DNA of 64,000 bases from Megamerina dolium. Taxonomy: Eukaryota > Arthropoda > Insecta > Diptera > Megamerinidae. The notes beneath the pieces were generated by a model. That model saw only the letters and a list, made by a program, of their open reading frames with translations. It ran no database searches and was not told the DNA's origin. A program made the position numbers and the translations under genes. Shown here one piece after another: positions 55,949 to 64,000 of this stretch (its first letter is position 1; every line of letters starts with the position of its first letter). Location of the stretch: positions 48,231,821-48,295,820 of the forward strand of contig OY978529.1 of the NCBI GenBank assembly GCA_963854835.1, read 5' to 3'.

Positions 55949-58227
55949 ATGACAGCCATCAATTTTAGACAACTTATCGATTTGGCTATTGGCTCGCCGG
56001 AACCGGGACATGTTAATTTTTACGCCTTACATTGCCTGCTTTGTACATTTGCAGAAAAACTGAATATCCTTGAACAGTCTGTGGATTGTGTGAAATATTC
56101 GAATGTTTTAAGTCTATTCAGTAATGATAATGGCGCTGAAAATTTAAAAAATTGTAAGTTATTTCAAAAAGAATGCACTTTATTGTTATCACATAATTGT
56201 ATAGATCGATTCACTTCTATTAAGCTTCTAGGCACAAAATGACTGAAACTGAAGATGCACCACGTAAGTGATTTTTGTAAATTTTTATCTATTCGTATTT
56301 ATATCAGTAGCCATTTCTTGAAACAGTTTCGCATAGAAAATCCAATATTATGCTTGAAACTTCACTCGGTACGAAGACTGGAGGCAAGCAGATACCAAAA
56401 ATGTCGAAGGCAATTCAATTTGGAGAGCCGTCGACTTCCAAATGTACTACAAAAGATCGTTTAACTGGTGGGCACGATCCAATTGAAGAATCGGAAAATC
56501 CAAATGAGCCCGAACAAGGGACAACTGCTCACGAAGAAACGACGGAAACAGAGGCACCCCCACCAGAAGTAACAGAAGTGGAGACTCAACCAAACGACGA
56601 AGCTACGGCTGAGGTAGTACAACAACAAGAAGAAGTAAAAGAAGAAGAAGGAGAAGGAAAAGAAGAGCCCACCGCAACAAAACCAGATGAGTTGGAAACG
56701 CATACGGAAGAACATCCAGTGGCAGAATTGACAAGTTCCCCATCAACAGCGGTTGGTAAAACAGAAATGGTTGTAGAACACCTACCAGCAGTACAAAGTA
56801 GAGAGGAGCATCATATGGCCCTAGCCAGAGCGAGTTATGAATTAACAAGTTCCCTCAATGATATGGAAACTCGTCTATCACTTATTGAAGCTAGAATTAA
56901 AACTCAACCCATTGACATCACAATTACCAATGGTCTTTCAATTATGAAGGATCAATTGGAGTTGACAATGGCTCAGTTATTGAAGCTAACAGCGAGTGTA
57001 ATTAACAAGAAATTAACAACACAAAAAATTGAACAGCTTCGCGAATTATCACAGAAATTACGTAGCATACAAGGGGAGAATACTTTCATCCATAGTACGC
57101 ATAATTTTAATTTGGAAGGATATCAATCAGAGAGTTCACTCGAACTTGACGCCGATGATGAAGGCGGTGAAAATGACCTTGAAAAAGAATTGATTGAACA
57201 TCCAAGTATCGTATCACGTCTTAGGATTGCCACAGACGTTGATGTGCACCACCAGCAGCAACAAAAAGAACAAGAGCAATATGAACTTGATTTGCATGTA
57301 TCGTATCCGCCAGAAAAGGTCCTTGATCAATTGCTCGAACTCAAATCCGAGTTTTGTATGCTAACGAATAAAGTGAATGATATCGCTGCAGCTATTGTGG
57401 AACAAGATTGCGAACGCACCGTCCAAACCCTAAAGGAACATCAAATGCAAATAAACGAAATCAAGATTAGCGCAATGGCCCTGAAAGAGGGCCACGAGCG
57501 TGTCGCTTCCAAGCAACTGGATAATATTGATAAAATTTTCGAATTGATCAAAACCTTAGACATTGTTATGACGGAAAAAATCGATAAGAATGAAATTGAT
57601 ATTTTGCTTGCCGACAAGGTGGATTATAGTCAACTGCAACGCAAGATATCGCATGAGCAGATGGACGATATGCAATGCAAAATGGAAAAACAGTTTTGTG
57701 AACTACAAAAAGCTCTAAATGCCAACGAAAAGAATATGACAAAGATAATCGAGAACTTAAGAACCAGTTTCAATGCGGACACTGTAGAAGAGATTCTAAA
57801 AAAATTCAAGGACAAGGTTGATCAAGAAATTCACGCACTGCAAGACACTCTACAAAAATATATACTCTCAACTAATGACGAATGTGCGGCAGCTGGTGCA
57901 CGTTTCAAGGTACTGCAAGATCTTGCTTGTTTATCATGCGACACCACATGTGTCATGCGTACAGTCGAAAAGGCCAAAGTGCCCAAGCTCCGCAATGCAC
58001 ATGCAACATCAATACTTAGTCCATTGATAACATATGAACTAGGCGCCATTCGTAAATCGGGTATTATGGGCTATTATCGAAAAGATGATTTTCCGCATGC
58101 ACCCAATGCATGGACAAAACGTCAGAATGTGAGTTTAAAAGCGTGTGTGCCACGTCATGCGGGTGGTGTGCACACCACCTACACGGCTAAAGAACATGTC
58201 GAGAAAGTATTGCTCAGCAAGAAATGA
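55949..58227 (+). CDS. Coiled-coil protein, QRICH2/DUF4795-like, 3 exons
   Basis: Exons 55949-56153, 56225-56263 and 56327-58227 join in phase (donors GTAAGTTA and GTAAGTGA; acceptors TATTAAG and AAACAG), giving about 714 aa. The N-terminus (LIDLAIGSPEPGHVNFYALH) resembles the conserved start of glutamine-rich protein 2. Then comes a Glu/Pro/Thr-rich disordered part (about residues 110-225), then long charged helices predicted as coiled coil (about 240-610). A DUF4795-like end follows with a Cys pair in DLACLSCDTTC and a basic tail ending LLSKK. Mammalian QRICH2 is a sperm-flagellum protein, so a role in the testis or sperm axoneme is an inference. The middle exon could be skipped or carry an alternative start (ATG at 56239). 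A poly(A) signal AATAAA lies at 58252. Confidence 0.8.
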
Positions 58228-58251
58228 AATTGATGTACATAGATATATTTT

Positions 58252-58257
58252 AATAAA
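58252..58257 (+). terminator. Poly(A) signal AATAAA of the QRICH2-like gene
   Basis: Canonical hexamer 24 bases after the stop codon of the gene ending at 58227. Confidence 0.6.
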
Positions 58258-61200
58258 TTCTCAATGTTATAATGTATTTTGTGAATATATGTTTGAAAAA
58301 ATTTATTTGTAAAAACATGTTAATGTCAAATTAAATATTGTATATCGTGAAACAATTTTCTTAAAAGTACCTACATATATGTATGACCATGTTTCGACGT
58401 TGGTGTTTCGAAAAAGCATGGACGAACTTTCCTTCTAGCCATATTGCTACGTAGTATTTATGTATTTATTTAGTGTATCTTATCGGCAGAGATTTGCATA
58501 CAAAACAACTCCCTAACAAACATTTTTTTTTCAAATATATTACAAAATAAGGAGGCCCTGAAATTATCGGCGTTCTTAAATATATTTTCTCAACAATTTA
58601 TTTAATGATTTCTCTAAAATTACATGACTGGCTTTATATTAGGTCAGTCTAACTTCTTAACATATAACTGAGAGCCAAACTCCATATAATTCATACAATA
58701 TTTTTTACGTACCTGTTAAACAGAACAGACGTTGATTTTATTTAAATTAACTTAGCTTTATATCGAGATAATTCTTTTTAAATTTAAATTCAAGTGGAAA
58801 TTCAGTTTTTAATAATTACTAAAAATGGATTGGATTTGATGTTTTCTTTTAATTTAAACGTGATTAATTCTATTTCATTTGTTCTGTTTTTATTTTCTGT
58901 TGAATTAAATTATTTTGTATAAATAGTGTCTTTCAAACTATGACTGTTAATCAATTTTTTGAAATTTTCCACTTGCGCCTAAACTGTATTAGGGTCGCTT
59001 TTTCTTTATTATATTTTATTTATATACTGTTATTTATAATAATTTTGCATACTACAATATTACTTGGTTTTTATTAAATTATTGCTTATTGCACATTATC
59101 AATAAGTTGAAAAGCCATGTGAAATTCAGGTCCTCGAATATGGAAGAACTCACCACTAAGTAAGGTGGAAAAAAGTTCCACACCTACTGGAAATCCTTCC
59201 TATATCGTTTCACTTTTTAGGAGTGATACAAAGTTGGAAATTTCAAGTAATCAACATATAGGAAAAATAAACGTTATACTTAAATTACTTGATGTGATTA
59301 GTTTTACCGAGGCGGCACGGTGTTTTAAAGGAAAATCCACCGTAAACTACTCTACTTGAATTTTCGACTAATGCAATCAAAAGTTTTACTCGTCAGCTCT
59401 AAACTGCTGTAGTAAATAAAGCTTTCAATAAAGCATATGATGCTTTATTATTAAACAAACTTGATTTAATTGACACACTGCACATGTTCATATGGTGGTT
59501 ATATCTTATTTAACTCGCCGTACTTAAAAAATCTTATTAAAAATTTCGTTTTCCAAAAATATGTATAATTTTTAACATGTCGACTACCTTTGGGAACACC
59601 TGAAGCAGCCATGAATTTAGCGTAATTACACTTGTTTTTAAATACAAAAAAGTTATTGTTAAAACAGTACTAAACCAATATTTTATAAGTCTACTTCTGA
59701 TATGTAGTTTTATATTACTCAAGCAGGGCAACAATATGCACTATGCGGCGCGCAAAGTTAATTTTCAGTGTGACTTTGTAAGTGTCGAATTCAGCTTTGG
59801 CAATGGCAATATTTCATTCTGAAAATTAATGTTAAGTTAATTTAATCAATTATTATTCCCAAAATTGAATTCGATTGATCAAATAACTAACGCAGGATAT
59901 ATTTTAAAACTATTGTACACTTACTGTAATAAGTAACACCGGGTGTTCAAGTTTTTCATACACTTGGTTAACAATTAGACGATATAGGCTTCTTTTGTAA
60001 ACGAACGAACTGACTGCGACATTGCAAGACACGATAATTCCCGCAGTGGCCGACTTTAATCTATTTTCTTTTATGACATGCAACAAATTGATATGTAAGA
60101 AATTAGGAACCCTGAAATAATAACATTTAATATATTTTGTTAAATGTAATTAATTAAAGTTATTTTGTTTTATTTCAGGTGTGAACAATAGGACAGCCTT
60201 TTTTTTCAGACACCATCTTGCCGTGTTGCAATGCAGTAAATCTGTTTAATGTGTGTATGGTTAATTCAATATCCAAAATATAAAAGGAAAAGTGATCGGT
60301 AATGGTAATTGCTGTATTAATACAATCAAGAATTTAATATTAATATTACTTGTTTTACATACATTTTCTATCAATTATCATATTTTGAACTGTCTACAAT
60401 TTTCAATTTTTTAATATAATATAATACATGCGGGTTAACTAATTGCGGATCGCTTTGAATAAATCGAAAGAATATTCAATTGAAATTACTAAGATTAGTA
60501 AACCCAAAAACTCCGGCTTTCGAAGGGCTATTCTGTAAGTAAATTTTACTTCGATATTTGACTTTTTTTTCAAAGCATAACGACCCTGTTTTAGCGTTAG
60601 TTAAATGACCATTTAAACACAACCCTGCAATTAAATATGACATATCATAGAAACAAATTCGGCAGTTGTCGGTAGAGGAGTAGATGATGAAAATGAAGAA
60701 AATGAGGGATTGGCCGTTTATTTGTCATTTATCGCAACAGAAGCAGAATATTTTGGGGCGGTCGATCCAGTTTGAATTTGTTTTCCCTACTGATTGGTTG
60801 TGCGAGTGTTGAGAAGGTATGTAATATTGATGTGTTTTTAAACAAGACGAAGAAGAAACCAGATAAAAAACCAACAAGCGTCGTAAATACACTCAACATT
60901 GAAGAAATGCAAGTTGTCGTCATATAAAAAGCTAATAATATAAGGTGTACATCTTTATGACTTCATACACATATGTGTGCATGCATTGAAATTCTGAAGA
61001 CTTTGGCTTTTTCATCATCATGATTAGTGTCGACTGTTTTATATATCGCGCGCGTTGCTGTTAACAAAGTTATTAATGCATAAAAGTGTATGTGTATGCG
61101 TATGTGTGTGTGTGCGTATTCATTATTCGTCATCGAATTTGGCAAAAAGAGAAACAAACAGAACAAACTAAAAGTTTAATTTTTTTTTTATATAATACGT

Positions 61201-61945
61201 TGGAATAAATGTGTGTATGTGCACACGTTCTGAATATGTATATAAGTATAAACTTAAAAGAAAGAAAATAAAAGAAGACATAAAAATAGCAAAAAGCATA
61301 AAAATAAAAAATAAAAAAGTAATGAATTTGTTGTTGTGTTATTTGTTTTAACTTGAAAATTACGAACTACTGTCGGCATCGTATTGCTTTTGCTTTTGTT
61401 TTGTTTGTTTTTTTTTTGCACTGGATTTTGATTTTGATTCTGTCCTTGTTAATTATAATTGTTTCAAATGTGATTTTATTATTATTTTTAATTCAATATT
61501 GTTTTATTTTAATTGATTTTTTATGTATTTGGGAATTGTATATGAGTTTTAAGTTAAATTGAAATTCCTTGGCATAGTGCAACGGCCTACATGAGCAGTT
61601 TTGTGTTGGTAGCCCTCTAACAAACTCAGTCAGTCTGACATAATTATTCTGTTCACACTTGTGCACACACACATATATATACATGTACATATAAGCCCAT
61701 TACAAATTCAGTGAAATTAACCAGTGACAGTGAAATTTGTATTATTTTTGGCATCGATATTTTCAACATCCAAAGTGTTTACACCATCTTCTTCTATACG
61801 TACATATTATAGTTATTTGATTATTTGTTGCTTTTGACCAACTTGTGTTGTGACAATTTCAATCAACACAGATCCACACACACACACACACACAACAAAA
61901 TAAATATTTATATTTTTTTGAACTTGGATTGATAATAATAATAAG
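58258..61945. other. Intergenic region and 5' region of the myosin gene
   Basis: No gene was recognised in 58.26-61.7 kb. Homology to transposons is not evident, making this the cleanest intergenic stretch of the window. (GT)n-like DNA occurs at 61080-61116, and a (CA)10 tract at 61875-61894 lies about 50 bp before the myosin ATG, within the probable 5' UTR. Confidence 0.4.
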
Positions 61946-62037
61946 ATGGCAATGCAACAACGTGAAGTTGGGGTCCGGGACTTTGTCCTACTGGACCAAA
62001 TTACAATGGAAAAATTTATGGACAACTTAAAGAAACG
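61946..62037 (+). CDS. Class I unconventional myosin, first coding exon (Myo31DF/Myo1D-like)
   Basis: ATG at 61946 opens MAMQQREVGVRDFVLLDQIT followed by MEKFMDNLKKR. The donor GTAAGT comes after 92 nt, in phase 2. The GVxDFVLLD...FMxNLxxR pattern is the N-terminal start of the motor domain of class I myosins, best matching the ID type (fly Myo31DF). These are actin-based motors with IQ and membrane-binding tail domains; in Drosophila Myo31DF sets left-right handedness. The rest of the motor is outside the window, since no second exon is visible in the 1.96 kb to the right edge. An alternative is another class I myosin. Confidence 0.75.
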
Positions 62038-63742
62038 GTAAGTAGTATTGATGTTTTGTTTATTTTTAAGCAACTATATACTTTAAAATAAATTAAATCT
62101 AGTTAGGTATAACTAATTGATTTCACTCAACCATTTGAATTTATTGCTTTGCATAAATCTTTCTTGACCTTGTCTATAAGATTTAATTCACTAATTATAC
62201 ATTTATGCATGTTTGCATGTACGTATATACGCAAGAAGGTCTTACCAACTATTAATAATAAAATATTCTTAAGTTGAATGTTCAAATATATTTTTTGCAT
62301 TCAAAATGATCAACCGTTCGTTGTAAAATGGTCTAGTTCAAGGTTAAAATTATGGTAATATGTATTGTATTCTTTATTCAATCGGTTCATATAAACTGGT
62401 TTAATACATAACGAGGGTTTATATTCAATAGTCTAGCGAAGAACCCGTTTTATGCCTTAATTATACATATATTAATCATTCTATGTACTAAAACATTAAT
62501 TGAAAAGGACCTCGGTGCCATTAACTACTGTTTAACCAAATGTTCAAATACAAAATTTAACCGAGAAGTAAAGGTTTCGGTTTTATCAATATTTAGTTAG
62601 AGCATTTAGTATTGAATTTCGATATTTTTAGTTATTTCCTAAGATTTGGACCAGCTCTAATGTAAGCAACAAGAATTCGTTAAATTTTAATAACTGACGC
62701 AATGCATTGCAATTGTATTTCAGCCACAATTTTTATTATTCTTGTCGCAAGGCAATTTGAATACATATATATAGATACTATGTTTCGAGTATTCTCGAAA
62801 TGACCATAAAGTGGGTAATGAATGCAATTAAATGTGAAATCTAATTTGTGGTTATTCCAATGATGCCTTTTATTTGCACCAACCAACATCAAATAAAGTG
62901 CATTGAACTAAGCTGCTGCTACCACACCAGCACCTTTTGGCTAGATGCAAACATATGTATGTATGTATGTTGTGTATGTACTAACATACATATGAGCATA
63001 ATAGTTTCGATTAAAATTCTCTGTAAAACCAAAAACCATGATGCATAACATGTGTTGTTCACTTTTCATCGTATTATGCAATGCACTAACTACCGTGCAT
63101 ACATACATACATACATACATATGTATTTTTATGTTAGCAATTTGCTATACATAGTGCGCTTGCATTAATTTGATTGAAATGGTAAAATAACTACCGACTA
63201 AATGCATCAGTTGATATTTAATAAACACAGAAAAATTAAAATAAGAAAAAAATTACAATTTTGTCATCAATCGTATTTTGAAGCCGCCAAAAACTCTGTG
63301 TATCATTTAAGCGTAAAATTAAGCATCATCACACTTAAACACATATTGAAACAATTTTAATCCCAATGACTGATGTACTGTACACATATTACTCGTGCAG
63401 TAGCAACATGTTATTGCATCAACTTGTTGCTTGCTCATTGTATGAATGTTACATGTTGATAAATATCCAAACATGTGTATATACAAATGTTTGCAAATGT
63501 TTTGTCACACATGTCCGTAACCTGTAACGTTCAAATATGTTTGTGTGTATTTTCTTTTGTACATATTATTACAATTGTCAACTAATGTATTGTATTGTAA
63601 AATTTTGTACTACATTTGATAATGCTATTATGATTATTTACTTCAGCAATTCAAAATGTATACTTAAAATACTATATGTATATATACATATGTATATACA
63701 CTTGTATGAGAACAAAGTTACAAGTGGAAACAAAGTAATATA
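62038..63742 (+). other. First intron of the myosin gene (partial)
   Basis: AT-rich intron sequence with (CATA)n at 63098-63121 and short ATGT repeats at 62955-62970. No exon was recognised. Confidence 0.5.
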
Positions 63743-64000
63743 CAGTGGCTCACAGCTTATTTCGTACAGTGTATATATTTTTATGTACATGGCTGTAACA
63801 TCGAAACTAAAAAACTTATCGATAAGTTTTGAATGTAGATGTCTGTGTATGCGTTTAGTAAACCTAATAAGAAAACGGGGAACCCCAAAAATTTTTCTTT
63901 TTGTTATGCAAGAGAGAAAAACTATTGATCAGCTGATTTTCAGCTCACATCTTATTTCGTACACAAACTTCAATGTAGGTAAGTTTCATTCTGCCGCGCA
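63743..64000 (+). mobile_element. Tc1-like transposon, second copy, cut by the window edge
   Basis: TA (63741-63742) is followed by CAGTGGCTCACAGCTTATTT and then sequence nearly identical to the minus strand of 8863-8607. This includes the inner direct repeat CATCTTATTTCGTACACAAA at about 63949-63968. Orientation is opposite to the first copy, so the transposase would lie on the plus strand beyond 64000. It sits in the myosin intron. Confidence 0.92.

Noticed and set aside
56461..56848. Leu/Phe-rich minus-strand frames overlapping the QRICH2-like gene
   Set aside because: These are antisense shadows of the GAA/GAG-rich linker of the plus-strand gene.
59165..59359. 64-aa plus-strand frame as a small gene
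   Set aside because: Reads slightly like an HTH protein (FTEAARCFKGKSTVNYS), but it is isolated, lacks support and could be a decayed transposase scrap.
60729..60923. 64-aa minus-strand frame with a hydrophobic stretch
   Set aside because: No start context, splice sites or homology recognised; hydrophobic frames are common in T-rich DNA.

Overview
The window looks like nuclear DNA of a higher fly (Diptera, probably Tephritidae). It is AT-rich, the genes have short GT-AG introns and fly-type products, and the intergenic DNA is crowded with mariner and Tc1 DNA transposons, Jockey-like and other non-LTR retrotransposon fragments, a tRNA-derived SINE family and Helentron-like (DINE-1-type) elements. 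Family and organism assignments are from memory of protein families; no search was run.

Host genes. (1) A single-pass receptor tyrosine kinase on the minus strand (26243 to 19363). I could resolve it into 16 coding exons whose phases all match (about 807 aa), with signal peptide, transmembrane segment, complete kinase motifs and an Asn-rich kinase insert. (2) A sugar/trehalose transporter of the Tret1 type (SLC2/MFS) on the minus strand (38081 to 36362). Its first coding exon is not visible and one exon-exon junction is out of phase. (3) A truncated duplicate of its 5' part, 7 kb away (30935 to 30653). (4) A plus-strand coiled-coil gene with a DUF4795/QRICH2-like N-terminus and CLSCD C-terminal motif (55949 to 58227, 3 exons, about 714 aa). 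(5) The first coding exon of a class I unconventional myosin (61946 to 62037, plus), whose large first intron runs off the right edge.

Layout. 1-17.4 kb is intergenic DNA (block A) filled with mobile elements: mariner relics, SINEs, two inverted Helentron-like elements (one split by a nearly intact Tc1 element) and a non-LTR RT/RNase H fragment. 17.4-18.7 kb is a mariner with both termini. 19.4-26.2 kb is the kinase gene, with two mariner relics and a SINE scrap in its introns. 26.5-35.9 kb is a mosaic of mariners, non-LTR fragments, a TTAA-flanked MITE and the transporter pseudogene. 36.4-38.1 kb is the transporter gene. 38.4-50.5 kb is block C, again intergenic and TE-rich. 53.1-55 kb is a Jockey fragment split by a second TTAA MITE, plus another non-LTR tail. 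55.9-64 kb holds the QRICH2-like gene and the start of the myosin gene.

The main large-scale signal is that block A (1 to about 17 kb) and block C (about 39.6 to 50.5 kb) are collinear, diverged copies of each other in the same orientation. A shorter third copy (block B, about 33.2 to 34.1 kb) lies beside the transporter pseudogene. This suggests an old tandem duplication of a transporter gene with its 5' intergenic region, later broken up by independent TE insertions. Several of these have empty sites in the other copy. The genes otherwise appear functionally unrelated and there is no operon-like organisation.
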